Assembly (NCBI GenBank): GCA_944390395.1 | Contig: CALXPY010000004.1 | Coordinates: forward strand, 1 to 49,913 | DNA from: an uncultured Clostridia bacterium | Lineage (GTDB): Bacteria; Bacillota; Clostridia; TANB77; CAG-508 | DNA length: 49,913 nt | Direction of reading: 5' to 3' | Shown: one piece after another, positions 39,622 to 47,887 of the stretch | Layout of the letters: each line of letters begins with the position of its first letter | How positions within the stretch are numbered: the first letter of the stretch is position 1 | Notes under the pieces: generated by a model | The model's database searches: none | Told to the model about the DNA's origin: nothing | What the model saw: the letters and a program-made list of their open reading frames with translations, nothing else | Translations under genes and position numbers: made by a program

Positions 39622-40767
39622 TTATTCTGCAATCTCCCATGCAGTTTCAGGTGTTAATCCATCTTTTCCTTCTACTTCTGTATCTATTTTAACACTAGAT
39701 TCAAGATAAACAACTGGACGAACAGCAAACGTGCCTGGAAGTTCTCCACCATTACCAGCAAATATATAAGTATAAACTCCATCAACGTAGTTAGTTGATA
39801 CACAACGCACATCAAAATATGCATTGTTATAGACTGAATCTACATTGACACAACGAGAAGACAGCCAATATCTATTATTATTTGCAGCAGTGTGAAATAA
39901 TTCATAGTAAATTACTTGTACATAATTTGAGGCTCCTATACTATTATTAGTCCAATCTGTGTGTCTTACTGTCCAACTACTAGCTGTGCTGCTTCCTGTT
40001 ATTATTGAAGTCTGTTCACTTAATCCTAAACTTCCTGTACTTCCATTTACTATTTGACCTTTCTCTTGTGCAAATATTAGTGGATATTGCCTACCATTTG
40101 GACTAAATGTCACTCCATAATTTGCATAATTATTATAATTCCATACACTTAAATTCATTTTATTTTGTATATCTTCTATCTTTAAACTTTTTACCGTTGC
40201 ATTATTACCTTTATATAATGTATTACATAATTCATCTAACAAATATACTGCATTATTATATCCATTTGCTCCTTGTAATTTTACAGTAGATGCTGTTGGA
40301 TTTGCACTTATTAAACGTACTTTTCCATCTTCTGTCTTATCTAATACCCTCCAATTTAAATTTTCTTTATTTATAGTTTGATCTATCCCTGTACCACTAT
40401 ATGCTCCATTTACTGTATAACTTGCAGCTCCTATTGGATTATATGCTACATAATCTCCAACTTTAATTATACCATTATCTATTAAATCTCCTATATTTTC
40501 ACCAGCAGGTTCTGGATCTGGTATTTCTACATTACTATTCCAGTTCGAGTCCATTGTCTCATTTAATTCGTTCAACAAATCATTTAATTCTGCCTCATCT
40601 TCTTTTACTAAATTATTCATTATGTTTGCTGCTTCTTTTGATTTATTCAATATTCCATTTTCTCCTAATGTTACATCTAACGTTACTCCTGCCAATATTA
40701 AAATTACTACTATTGTTACTGCTAAAGTTATTAGCGTTATTCCACTATTTCCTTTTATACTCTTCAT
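39622..40767 (-). CDS. Prepilin-like surface protein with WLSSR/FAVRPVV domain
   Basis: 381 residues. It begins with a class III-like prepilin signal, KGNSG then ITLITLAVTIVVILILAG, so cleavage after Gly and membrane insertion as in type IV pilins are expected, although the usual Glu5 is Thr. A short helical linker (EAELNDLLNELNETM) and a Pro/Glu stretch follow. The globular part has NLNWRVLDKTEDGKVRLI and ends YWLSSR, FDVRCV, FAVRPVVYLESS, a domain frequent in gut clostridial surface proteins. The C-terminal codons are richer in C than their surroundings. It is preceded by leader copy 2 and an inverted MITE B copy. No pilus assembly genes are in the window. Confidence 0.75.
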   Translation of the reverse strand: MKSIKGNSGITLITLAVTIVVILILAGVTLDVTLGENGILNKSKEAANIMNNLVKEDEAELNDLLNELNETMDSNWNSNVEIPDPEPAGENIGDLIDNGIIKVGDYVAYNPIGAASYTVNGAYSGTGIDQTINKENLNWRVLDKTEDGKVRLISANPTASTVKLQGANGYNNAVYLLDELCNTLYKGNNATVKSLKIEDIQNKMNLSVWNYNNYANYGVTFSPNGRQYPLIFAQEKGQIVNGSTGSLGLSEQTSIITGSSTASSWTVRHTDWTNNSIGASNYVQVIYYELFHTAANNNRYWLSSRCVNVDSVYNNAYFDVRCVSTNYVDGVYTYIFAGNGGELPGTFAVRPVVYLESSVKIDTEVEGKDGLTPETAWEIAE

Positions 40768-40800
40768 AATCTACTCCTATTAATTAAATTTTCTTTTTAT

Positions 40801-40954
40801 GTGATAGTAATAATATTTTTTTCGTAGCGAGCTAGTGTGGGGACCAACTATTTAGAAGATATTAAAATTTTTATCCTTTGCGGACAATTCAATTAAACAA
40901 AATTTTTTACAGATTCTTAAGAGTTGGGACGAGCAAGAAAAAACATATTATTAC
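40801..40954. repeat. MITE-like element B, copy 1
   Basis: About 154 nt, starting GTGATAGTAATAAT and ending GCAAGAAAAAACATATTATTAC, with imperfect terminal inverted repeats and the internal GTGTGGGGAC block. It aligns to the reverse complement of 42545-42688. It sits between leader copy 2 and the prepilin gene at 40767. There is no open reading frame and no transposase. Confidence 0.65.
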
Positions 40955-41030
40955 CTATTGCACTCAATGAATTACTTAATTCTTATATTTCAAATATATC
41001 CACTAGTAAAATCCTTTGAAAAAAGCTCAC

Positions 41031-41063
41031 AAAAAGAACGCATCATATTACTTTGATACGTTC
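41031..41063 (-). terminator. Attenuator hairpin of leader copy 2
   Basis: A 10-bp stem GAACGUAUCA/UGAUGCGUUC with one G-U pair and an 8-nt loop (41036-41063), then five U (41035-41031). The inner stem pairs differ from copies 1 and 3 but still pair. Confidence 0.75.
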
Positions 41064-41131
41064 TTAAATTTACATAAAACATTCTAAGTTTAAGTACAAA
41101 AACTAAACCTGTTTTATTCTCTAAAACATAG

Positions 41132-41147
41132 CTCTCTCTCTCTCTCT
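41132..41147 (-). repeat. (AG)8 microsatellite in leader copy 2
   Basis: A 16-nt perfect dinucleotide run, the shortest of the four copies. Eight units is congruent to 2 modulo 3, the same phase as copies 1 and 4. Confidence 0.9.
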
Positions 41148-41295
41148 ACAACTGCAACGGTTTTAGCTTTCATATTCATTTTTTCCCTCTTATCTTTCAC
41201 TAGATGAACTGAAAAAGAATTAAATTAATTCTTTTTCAATTATGGTTAAATTTTATATTAACAATTTCCAATTGTCAAGCAGTTTACAATTTTTC
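41148..41295 (-). repeat. Duplicated promoter segment carrying the clpC tail
   Basis: By eye 147 of 148 positions are identical to 43087-43234 (one mismatch, 41268 versus 43207). The matching block in the other copy includes the last three codons and stop of clpC, so this copy carries a fragment of the clpC 3' end. The direction of copying was therefore from the clpC side. Confidence 0.85.
41250..41278 (-). promoter_or_regulatory. Sigma-A promoter of leader copy 2
   Basis: TTGACA (41278-41273) and TAAAAT (41255-41250) on the minus strand with 17-nt spacing. A 13-bp A/T-rich hairpin (41211-41237) lies at the start of the predicted transcript. Confidence 0.75.
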
Positions 41296-41314
41296 TTTTC
41301 TATTCCATCTTTCT

Positions 41315-42493
41315 TCATTTTATATACAATGCTACCCTAAAACCTCTTCCAATGTTTTTGTATGATGGAAACCATAAACTTCTGGTAGAAGCTGGATATT
41401 TAGATCCAGATACTCCGTAACTTCCTCCTCTCATTATTCTATTATTCCCTTGATTATCCGATTCCATTGTCCACTCAAATACATTTCCTCCTAAGTCGTA
41501 AATATTTTTCGTTTTGTAACTCTCACTCGCTCCAGTTACACTTGATTTATTAGTATTATAACACCCTTTATTATTTGAATTAACTACAAAACTATAACTA
41601 CCACAATTTCCAGTTTTAAACTCAGGATCTATAAATGACATTGTAGCATCCCACTGTACACCATAACATAATGTACTATTAACACCATATTCTTCTTTAC
41701 CACTATACATCTCTCTAGCTTTTTGAACCGCTCCACCGTTTTGATTTGTTATATCATTACTATTTGACCATCCAATATAATCATATACAATATAACCTTG
41801 TTTACTTACTACTTCATCTTCAATTCCAGAATTTTCATTTCTTTCAATATTTGATCCAGTTCCCGCTTCATATCTTGCTATATAGAATCCTTTGTTTTCT
41901 CGTACACTGGAGTACATTGCCTCATACTCTGATTTTTCAATATCTCCACTACTTAAATTTGGTTCTATACATGAACTTAATTTTTCATCTAACCTTCCGT
42001 CCAAATAACCTTCATATCTTTTAAATTCGTTTATATCTTCTACTGGAACCCATACAAACTGATTTCCTCTTAATGTTTTAGCAGTTTCATGGCTAGTGCC
42101 TTTATTTTCATCTTGTGCATTATCTGATATGACTATTCCCTCTTCTTTTTTTCCTCCCACATAATAAAAGCCTTCAGGAACTAATACCCCATCTTCTGTA
42201 TACACTGGTTCTTCAGGATCGGGCTCTGGTATTGTATTTTCTTCTGGTATTTCTATATTATTATTCCATTCTGAATTCATTATTTCATTTAATTCTTCTA
42301 ACAAATCATTTAATTCTGCTTGATCATTTGCTACTGCATTATTCATACTATTAGCTGCTTCTTTTGCCTTATTTATTATTCCATTCTCACTAAATAATGC
42401 ATCTATTGTCACTCCTGCTAATATTAAAATAACAATTATTGTCACTGCTAAAGCTATTAGCGTTATTCCTCTATTTTCTTTTATACTTCTCAT
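41315..42493 (-). CDS. Prepilin-like surface protein with FGE/SUMF1-type domain
   Basis: 392 residues. The N-terminus KENRG followed by ITLIALAVTIIVILILAG is prepilin-like. After the linker EAANSMNNAVANDQAELND and a Glu/Pro region comes a formylglycine-generating-enzyme-like (SUMF1) fold: FVWVPVED, GFYIARYEAG, NIYDLGGNVFEWT, MRGGSY and GFRVAL. In bacterial surface proteins this C-type-lectin-like fold commonly serves ligand binding rather than catalysis. The first 95 residues match the protein at 48069 almost exactly, while the C-terminal halves differ. Leader copy 3 and two MITE-like repeats lie upstream. Confidence 0.8.
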   Translation of the reverse strand: MRSIKENRGITLIALAVTIIVILILAGVTIDALFSENGIINKAKEAANSMNNAVANDQAELNDLLEELNEIMNSEWNNNIEIPEENTIPEPDPEEPVYTEDGVLVPEGFYYVGGKKEEGIVISDNAQDENKGTSHETAKTLRGNQFVWVPVEDINEFKRYEGYLDGRLDEKLSSCIEPNLSSGDIEKSEYEAMYSSVRENKGFYIARYEAGTGSNIERNENSGIEDEVVSKQGYIVYDYIGWSNSNDITNQNGGAVQKAREMYSGKEEYGVNSTLCYGVQWDATMSFIDPEFKTGNCGSYSFVVNSNNKGCYNTNKSSVTGASESYKTKNIYDLGGNVFEWTMESDNQGNNRIMRGGSYGVSGSKYPASTRSLWFPSYKNIGRGFRVALYIK

Positions 42494-42544
42494 AAATAAC
42501 TTTTCTCCTTTTTCTTATTAATTTAAAATTTATTCCCACAATAT

Positions 42545-42688
42545 GTGATAATATCTTTTTTCTTGCTCGTCCCAACTTCGTAAGAAAATGTAAAAAAATT
42601 TGCTTAACCTCGGGTACAAAATTTTAACATTTTCTAACTCGCTGGTCCGTCCCCACACGCAGCTCGCTTGCGAAAAAAATATTATCAC
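42545..42688. repeat. MITE-like element B, copy 2
   Basis: 144 nt bounded by GTGATAATATCTTTTTTC and its inverted match GAAAAAAATATTATCAC. The inner part shares the GTGTGGGGAC block with copy 1, in the opposite orientation. A 63-codon frame across it (42530-42721) is not a gene. Confidence 0.7.
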
Positions 42689-42771
42689 TATTGTGGGTAT
42701 TCTACTTTCTGTCTTTTTCAAAATGCATTATAAAATAAATTTCTTTATTTAAACTTTTAAATCACTAATTT

Positions 42772-42890
42772 AGAAGCGTGTTATATATATTATTTTCAAA
42801 AACACGGTCTCCAAACTCACGGGGCACACACCCGCTCCAAAGGACTGTCGACTCATGTTTTTTCAAATAATATATATAACTTAGCTTCTA
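42772..42890. repeat. Element A with long inverted repeats (possible inverton)
   Basis: Arms of about 36 nt pair across a GC-richer centre of about 45 nt: left TAGAAGC then GTTATATATATTATTT then AAAAACACG; right, read inverted, TAGAAGC then GTTATATATATTATTT then AAAAAACATG. The window start (1-41) holds the same right flank joined to this copy's left inner arm. This is what inversion between the arms would produce. It lies between leader copy 3 and MITE B, upstream of the prepilin gene at 42493. Confidence 0.6.
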
Positions 42891-42959
42891 TAGTAATAAT
42901 AAAAAAAGATAACAATTTTCAAACATAGCCACTAGTAAAATTTTTCCAAAAAAGCATGC

Positions 42960-42992
42960 AAAAAGAACGCTCCTTATTTATAAGAAACGTTC
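42960..42992 (-). terminator. Attenuator hairpin of leader copy 3
   Basis: A 12-bp stem and UAAA loop (42965-42992) identical to copy 1, followed by five U (42964-42960). Confidence 0.75.
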
Positions 42993-43060
42993 TATATTTT
43001 ACATAATATTTTTTAAATTTAAGTACCAAAACTAAACCTGTTTTATTCTCTAAAACATAG

Positions 43061-43086
43061 CTCTCTCTCTCTCTCTCTCTCTCTCT
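43061..43086 (-). repeat. (AG)13 microsatellite in leader copy 3
   Basis: A 26-nt perfect dinucleotide run, the longest of the four. Thirteen units is congruent to 1 modulo 3. Confidence 0.9.
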
Positions 43087-43149
43087 ACAACTGCAACGGT
43101 TTTAGCTTTCATATTCATTTTTTCCCTCTTATCTTTCACTAGATGAACT

Positions 43150-43176
43150 GAAAAAGAATTAAATTAATTCTTTTTC
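43150..43176. terminator. A/T hairpin after clpC / in leader 5' UTR
   Basis: GAAAAAGAATTAA-A-TTAATTCTTTTTC, a 13-bp inverted repeat. It lies downstream of clpC and inside the predicted leader transcript, because the promoter at 43189-43217 is between clpC and the hairpin. It may stop clpC readthrough; the U residues are within the stem, so termination strength is uncertain. Confidence 0.45.
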
Positions 43177-43188
43177 AATTATGGTTAA

Positions 43189-43217
43189 ATTTTATATTAA
43201 CAATTTTCAATTGTCAA
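43189..43217 (-). promoter_or_regulatory. Sigma-A promoter of leader copy 3
   Basis: TTGACA (43217-43212) and TAAAAT (43194-43189) on the minus strand with 17-nt spacing, beginning 6 nt after the clpC stop codon. Confidence 0.75.
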
Positions 43218-43222
43218 GCAGT

Positions 43223-45697
43223 TTACAATTTTTCAACTTTTTCAGTTATAGGAGTTTCACTTATAACTACCTTTTCATCTTTAACTGATGCATAAGCTTT
43301 TTTATTTGGTTTAATGTTTCCATCTAGTATTTCTTCTGCTATTTTATCTTCTAATATATTTTGTATTGCTCTTTTTAATGGTCTTGCTCCATAATTTGCG
43401 TCTACTCCTTTTTTTGCTATTAGTTCTTTTACATCGTTTCCAATTTCTATTTTCATTCCTTGTTCTTCAAGTCTCTTTGTTACTTGTTTTAACATTATAT
43501 CTATAATTTTCTTTATATCTTCATCATTTAGTTTATGGAATACTATAATTTCGTCTATACGGTTAATAAATTCTGGTCTAAATTCTTTCTTTAATTCTCC
43601 CATAACATCTTTTTTAGTATTTTCATATTCTTTTTCACTTTCTTCTTTTCCTTGTTTACTAAATCCTAAAGTAGTTTTATCTGTTATTAATCTTGCACCA
43701 ATATTAGATGTCATAATTATAACTGTATTTTTAAAGTTTACTGTTCTTCCTTGACTATCTGTTAAACGTCCATCATCTAATATTTGTAATAGCATATTCA
43801 TAACATCTGGATGTGCTTTTTCTACTTCATCAAATAGAATTACAGAATATGGTTTTCTTCTTACTTTTTCTGTTAATTGTCCTCCTTCGTCAAATCCTAC
43901 ATATCCTGGAGGTGATCCTATTAATTTAGAAACTGAATGACTTTCCATGTATTCAGACATATCAACTCTTATTATTGCATCTTCATTTCCAAATAATGCT
44001 TCTGCTAATGCTTTTGATAATTCTGTTTTTCCAACTCCTGTTGGACCTAAGAATAAGAATGAACCTATTGGTCTATTTGGATCTTTTAATCCTACTCTTC
44101 CTCTTCTTATTGCTTTTGCTACTGCTTCTACTGCTTCATTTTGTCCTATAACTCTTTCATGCAATGCTGCTTCCAAATTTCTTAGCTTTTCATTTTCACT
44201 TTGTGTTAGTTTTTTTACAGGTATACCTGTCCAACTTGAAATTACTTCTGCAATATCATCTTCTCCTAAAGTTGTTACACTTCTTGTATTTTTATTCTCC
44301 CATTTTGTCTTTTCTTTTTCTAATTTTTCTTTTGCTTCATTTTCTTTATCTCTTAAGTTAGCAGCTTTTTCAAAGTCTTGTACTCTTATTGCTTCTTCCT
44401 TTTCCTTGTCCAATTCTGATATTTTTTCTTCTAATTTATTTAAACTTTCTGGTCTTGTATATGTTCTCATTCTAACTCTTGAAGCTGCTTCATCAATTAA
44501 ATCTATTGCTTTATCTGGTAAAAATCTATCATTAATATATCTAACAGACAAATTAACAGCTGCCTTTATTGCTTCATCTGTAATTTTTACATTATGATGA
44601 GCTTCATACTTATCACTTAACCCTTTCAATATTTCTATTGTTTCTTCTGAAGTTGGCTCACCAACTGTAACAGGACTAAATCTTCTTTCTAGTGCTGCAT
44701 CTTTTTCTATATATTTTCTATATTCATTTAATGTTGTAGCACCAATTACTTGTACTTCTCCTCTAGCTAAAAGAGGTTTTAAAATATTAGCTGCATCTAC
44801 TGCACCTTCTGCTGAACCAGCACCTACTATAGTATGTATTTCATCTATAAATAGTATTACATCTCCAACTTTTCTAACCTCTGCTAAACATTTTTTTATT
44901 CTTTCTTCAAAATCCCCTCTATATTTAGCTCCTGCTACCATACTAGAAATATCAATACTTACAACTCTTTTATTTTTTAATAATTCTGGCACATCACCAC
45001 TTACAATTTTCTCTGCTAATCCTTCTACTACTGCTGTTTTACCAACTCCTGGTTCACCTATTAAACAAGGATTATTTTTTGTTCTTCTAGACAATATTTG
45101 AATAACTCTTTCAATTTCGTCTTTTCTTCCTATTACAGGATCTAGTTTTCCTTCTATCGCTTGTTTTGTTAAATCTGTTCCAAACTGATTTAAAGTTGTT
45201 GTTTGGTTATAGCTTCCTAAGTTTTTTGAAGAGCTTCTATTGTCGTCTATACTTGCATTATCATCTTCATTTATAACTTTTACAATTTCATTGTATAACT
45301 TTTGAGGGTTAACATTTAAATCTATCATAATTCTTACAGCTACACTGTCTCCCTCTCTCATTATTCCTATTAATAAGTGTTCTGTTCCAATAAATTCTGA
45401 TCCTAATTTTCTTGCTTCTCTAAATGCATTCTCTATTACTCTTTTAGTTCTTGGAGTAAATCCTACTTCTGATTCTTCAACTGCGTCTCCTCTACCTATA
45501 AGTTCATCTATCTCTTCTGCAATTTTTTCAGCTGTTATATCCTGATTTTCTAATACTTTACTTGCTACGCCTGTACCCTCTTTTACAAGTCCATATAGCA
45601 AATGCTCTGTTCCTATATAATTATGTCCAAACTCTACTGCTAATTCTTGTGCTATTTCTAAAGCTTTTTCAGCTCTGTTTGTAAATTTATACATCAT
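43223..45697 (-). CDS. clpC: ATP-dependent protease ATPase subunit ClpC
   Basis: 824 residues. An N-terminal double Clp repeat (1-145) precedes two AAA+ modules: Walker A GEPGVGKT with FIDEIHTI, and GPTGVGKT with FDEVEKAH. A UVR-type coiled middle domain (DKEKEEAIRVQDFEKAANLRD) lies between. ClpC unfolds substrates for ClpP, including proteins marked with phosphoarginine by McsB. It is the last gene of the ctsR operon. Its final codons are duplicated at 41284-41295. Confidence 0.97.
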   Translation of the reverse strand: MMYKFTNRAEKALEIAQELAVEFGHNYIGTEHLLYGLVKEGTGVASKVLENQDITAEKIAEEIDELIGRGDAVEESEVGFTPRTKRVIENAFREARKLGSEFIGTEHLLIGIMREGDSVAVRIMIDLNVNPQKLYNEIVKVINEDDNASIDDNRSSSKNLGSYNQTTTLNQFGTDLTKQAIEGKLDPVIGRKDEIERVIQILSRRTKNNPCLIGEPGVGKTAVVEGLAEKIVSGDVPELLKNKRVVSIDISSMVAGAKYRGDFEERIKKCLAEVRKVGDVILFIDEIHTIVGAGSAEGAVDAANILKPLLARGEVQVIGATTLNEYRKYIEKDAALERRFSPVTVGEPTSEETIEILKGLSDKYEAHHNVKITDEAIKAAVNLSVRYINDRFLPDKAIDLIDEAASRVRMRTYTRPESLNKLEEKISELDKEKEEAIRVQDFEKAANLRDKENEAKEKLEKEKTKWENKNTRSVTTLGEDDIAEVISSWTGIPVKKLTQSENEKLRNLEAALHERVIGQNEAVEAVAKAIRRGRVGLKDPNRPIGSFLFLGPTGVGKTELSKALAEALFGNEDAIIRVDMSEYMESHSVSKLIGSPPGYVGFDEGGQLTEKVRRKPYSVILFDEVEKAHPDVMNMLLQILDDGRLTDSQGRTVNFKNTVIIMTSNIGARLITDKTTLGFSKQGKEESEKEYENTKKDVMGELKKEFRPEFINRIDEIIVFHKLNDEDIKKIIDIMLKQVTKRLEEQGMKIEIGNDVKELIAKKGVDANYGARPLKRAIQNILEDKIAEEILDGNIKPNKKAYASVKDEKVVISETPITEKVEKL

Positions 45698-45714
45698 ATT
45701 AACACACTTCCTTT

Positions 45715-46728
45715 CTATTCGCTTATAATTTGTTTAATAACTTCAGATCTTTTTATGTCTCTCTCATAAGCATCTAAATTTTTTCCTAAATATTTTTGTA
45801 AATTCCCTACTTGTGTATATAAATTAATTTTTGACACTTTTGAATCATTTAATTCTTTTATTATTCCTAAATCTGTTCCTAATTTTATTATTGACATTAG
45901 ATTTCTACATTCTTCTGATGTAAGTTTTTTTGAAAATGCTAATGTTCCATAAGCTCTATACACTCTATCCTCTAACTCAATTTGATTTTTAGCTAAATAC
46001 TTTCTAGCTAATCTTTCTTGTTCTATAACTTTCTCAGTTATTGTTTTTAGATTCTTTATAATCTCATTTTCAGTTATTCCTAATGATTGATTATTAGATA
46101 TTTGGTATATATCACCTTGACTTTGTGTTCCTTCTCCATAAATTCCTCTTATATTCATTCCAAATCCATTTACTACATTCAATACTTTGGTTATATTTCC
46201 TGTTAAAGTAAGTGCTGGTAAATGAACCATTACAGATGCCCTCATTCCTGTTCCTACATTAGTTGGGCATGCTGTTAAATATCCATATTGTTCACTAAAA
46301 GCATAATCTAACAAACCATCTATTTTCTCATCAATTTCAACAATTAGATTTTTTAAATTTTCTAAGTCCATACCTGAACTAAATACTTGTAATCTTAAAT
46401 GATCTTCTTCATTAATCATTATACAAATATTTTCTTCTTCATTTATTAATATAGCTCCTATTTCCTCTTTATCTATTGCAAAATCAGGACTAATAACATG
46501 TTTTTCAATAAGTGTTAATTTAGTAATGTCATCTATATCTTTTAGCTTTAAAAATTTCAATCCATATCCTAAGCTTGGTGTTATTTCTTCTATTTTATTT
46601 AATACTTTCTGCATATCTTCTTTAGAAGCTCTTGTTTTAAAAGGAATTTTATCTAAATTTCTTGCCAACCTTACTCTTGAACTAATTACTACATCAGAAT
46701 CTTTTCCATTTTGTAAATACCAATTCAT
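45715..46728 (-). CDS. mcsB: Protein-arginine kinase McsB
   Basis: 337 residues of the ATP:guanido phosphotransferase fold. SSRVRLARNLDKIPF near the N-terminus and CPTNVGTGMRASVMVHLPAL (catalytic Cys) are diagnostic. McsB phosphorylates arginines on damaged proteins and on CtsR, marking them for ClpCP. It lies between mcsA and clpC, 17 nt from clpC. Confidence 0.96.
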   Translation of the reverse strand: MNWYLQNGKDSDVVISSRVRLARNLDKIPFKTRASKEDMQKVLNKIEEITPSLGYGLKFLKLKDIDDITKLTLIEKHVISPDFAIDKEEIGAILINEEENICIMINEEDHLRLQVFSSGMDLENLKNLIVEIDEKIDGLLDYAFSEQYGYLTACPTNVGTGMRASVMVHLPALTLTGNITKVLNVVNGFGMNIRGIYGEGTQSQGDIYQISNNQSLGITENEIIKNLKTITEKVIEQERLARKYLAKNQIELEDRVYRAYGTLAFSKKLTSEECRNLMSIIKLGTDLGIIKELNDSKVSKINLYTQVGNLQKYLGKNLDAYERDIKRSEVIKQIISE

Positions 46729-46754
46729 ATTCTCTTCCTACCTTTCTTAAGTTA

Positions 46755-47312
46755 TTATTTTTTATTTTCTATATTTTTTATTTTATCTCTTAACTTTGCA
46801 GCATCTTCATATCTTTCTTCTTTAATAGCTTTTTTTAACTCATTATTTAGTTCTTTTAATTCACTATTTTCATTTTTCTCTTCGTTTTTCTTTTCTACTA
46901 TATCTTCTCTTTTTGTTTTATTATTTACATTTAACATTCTACTTTTTCTTCCAATATGAGTATTAGATCCATGTATATTTTTTAATACTGGATTAATTCT
47001 TTCTGAAAATGTATCATAACATTCACTACATCCAAATTTACCTGTTTGAATAAAATCATCATAAGACATTCCACAATTTGGACATTTTAATATTGTTGCT
47101 GTTGAAAATCCTGGTAAAAATGCTGAATCGTTATATTCATTAAAGAAATCTCCTAGAAAACTAGAAAAATTAATTGGTATATTAAAATCCATATTATCTA
47201 ATCCTAATTCTTTTGCACACTTATCACAAAGTGCCATTTCTTTTTTTACACCATTTATTACTTGAGTATATTTAAAATTAACTTCATTTTTTCCACAATT
47301 TTGACATAACAT
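46755..47312 (-). CDS. mcsA: McsB activator McsA (UVR-domain zinc protein)
   Basis: 185 residues from the ATG at 47312, which has AGGAG at 8 nt; the longer frame begins with a GTG overlapping that site. Two zinc-binding pairs are visible: CQNC with CDKC, and CPNC with CSEC. The C-terminal UVR motif ELKKAIKEERYEDAAKLRDK interacts with partner proteins. McsA activates McsB. Confidence 0.93.
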   Translation of the reverse strand: MLCQNCGKNEVNFKYTQVINGVKKEMALCDKCAKELGLDNMDFNIPINFSSFLGDFFNEYNDSAFLPGFSTATILKCPNCGMSYDDFIQTGKFGCSECYDTFSERINPVLKNIHGSNTHIGRKSRMLNVNNKTKREDIVEKKNEEKNENSELKELNNELKKAIKEERYEDAAKLRDKIKNIENKK

Positions 47313-47333
47313 AAAAATCACTCCTATCTTATA

Positions 47334-47786
47334 TTAATCTTCTACTAAATTAAGCAACATATTTTTAAAAATACTTGCTCTTAAACTATCTTTATAATCT
47401 TGAGGTATATTAAATACATTATCACTTGTTGCTACCTTTAAAAGTCTTGCTTCTTTTTTAGAAATCATATCTGATGATAAAAAATTACTAATGAAAATAT
47501 CTGCTTCTTGTGCTGTTAGTTTATCTCCAATACTAGATATTATATGCATAAAATAATTACTTTTTGTTACATTTATTTTTTTTATTTTAATGTGACCTCC
47601 TCCACCTCTTTTACTTTCTACATAATATCCTTGTGAAGGTTTAAATCTTGTAGATATAACATAATTAATTTGTGATGGAACACAATTAAAATATTCAGCT
47701 AGATCATTTCTTTGTATTTCTATCCAGTCATCATTATCTTCAAACATATCTTTTATAAAATTTTCTATCATATCAGACATCCTCAT
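47334..47786 (-). CDS. ctsR: Transcriptional repressor CtsR
   Basis: 150 residues from the ATG at 47786 (MRMSDMIENFIKDMF), preceded by AAAGGAG. A longer frame to 47849 runs across the operator and is not the start. The winged helix-turn-helix shows NDLAEYFNCVPSQINYVISTRF and the glycine wing ESKRGGGGHIKI, whose Arg is the McsB target. It represses its own operon at the site 47812-47828. Confidence 0.96.
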   Translation of the reverse strand: MRMSDMIENFIKDMFEDNDDWIEIQRNDLAEYFNCVPSQINYVISTRFKPSQGYYVESKRGGGGHIKIKKINVTKSNYFMHIISSIGDKLTAQEADIFISNFLSSDMISKKEARLLKVATSDNVFNIPQDYKDSLRASIFKNMLLNLVED

Positions 47787-47811
47787 TTTTATCATCTCCT
47801 TTTCTTTTGAC

Positions 47812-47828
47812 TTTGACTTTCTTTGACC
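47812..47828 (-). promoter_or_regulatory. CtsR operator
   Basis: GGTCAAAGAAAGTCAAA on the minus strand is an exact match to the CtsR heptad direct repeat. A third half-site GTCAAA follows immediately. It lies just downstream of the -10 of the ctsR promoter. Confidence 0.93.
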
Positions 47829-47837
47829 TACAATAAT

Positions 47838-47865
47838 ATTATACACCATTTATACTAATTGTCAA
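47838..47865 (-). promoter_or_regulatory. Sigma-A promoter of ctsR-mcsA-mcsB-clpC
   Basis: TTGACA (47865-47860) and TATAAT (47843-47838) on the minus strand with 16-nt spacing. Transcription would start beside the CtsR operator. Confidence 0.85.
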
Positions 47866-47887
47866 TAGTTTTTTTAATTTTTGTTGC

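Larger units (their letters stand above)
40990..41173 (-). other. Leader ORF copy 2 with (AG)8 tract, out of frame
   Basis: ATG at 41173 (in-frame ATG at 41179 and GTG at 41200 upstream) encodes MKAKTVAVV plus Glu-Arg repeats. With eight AG units the frame ends LCFRE-stop. With nine it would enter the conserved 47-codon frame (SYVLENKTG to FTSGYI, TGA at 40990-40992). It precedes the prepilin gene at 40767. The promoter-side half is almost identical to copy 3 (147 of 148 nt), while the distal half is much more diverged. Confidence 0.6.
42919..43112 (-). other. Leader ORF copy 3 with (AG)13 tract, out of frame
   Basis: ATG at 43112 (ATG at 43118 and a GTG further upstream are in frame) encodes MKAKTVAVV and Glu-Arg repeats. 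With 13 AG units the frame reads through GCT ATG TTT to a TAG, a different phase from copies 1, 2 and 4. Only n = 12 or 15 would enter the conserved 47-codon frame (SYVLENKTG to FTSGYV, TGA at 42919-42921). It lies between clpC and the FGE-type gene at 42493. Confidence 0.6.

Noticed and set aside
40990..41200. Known riboswitch (for example cyclic-di-GMP classes) or T-box in the leader modules
   Set aside because: None of the conserved cores could be found. The only conserved structure is the terminator-like hairpin, and the upstream part behaves as a coding frame.
42530..42721. 63-codon minus-strand ORF
   Set aside because: It lies across MITE-like element B, has no ribosome site, and the homologous copy at 40801 does not keep the frame.
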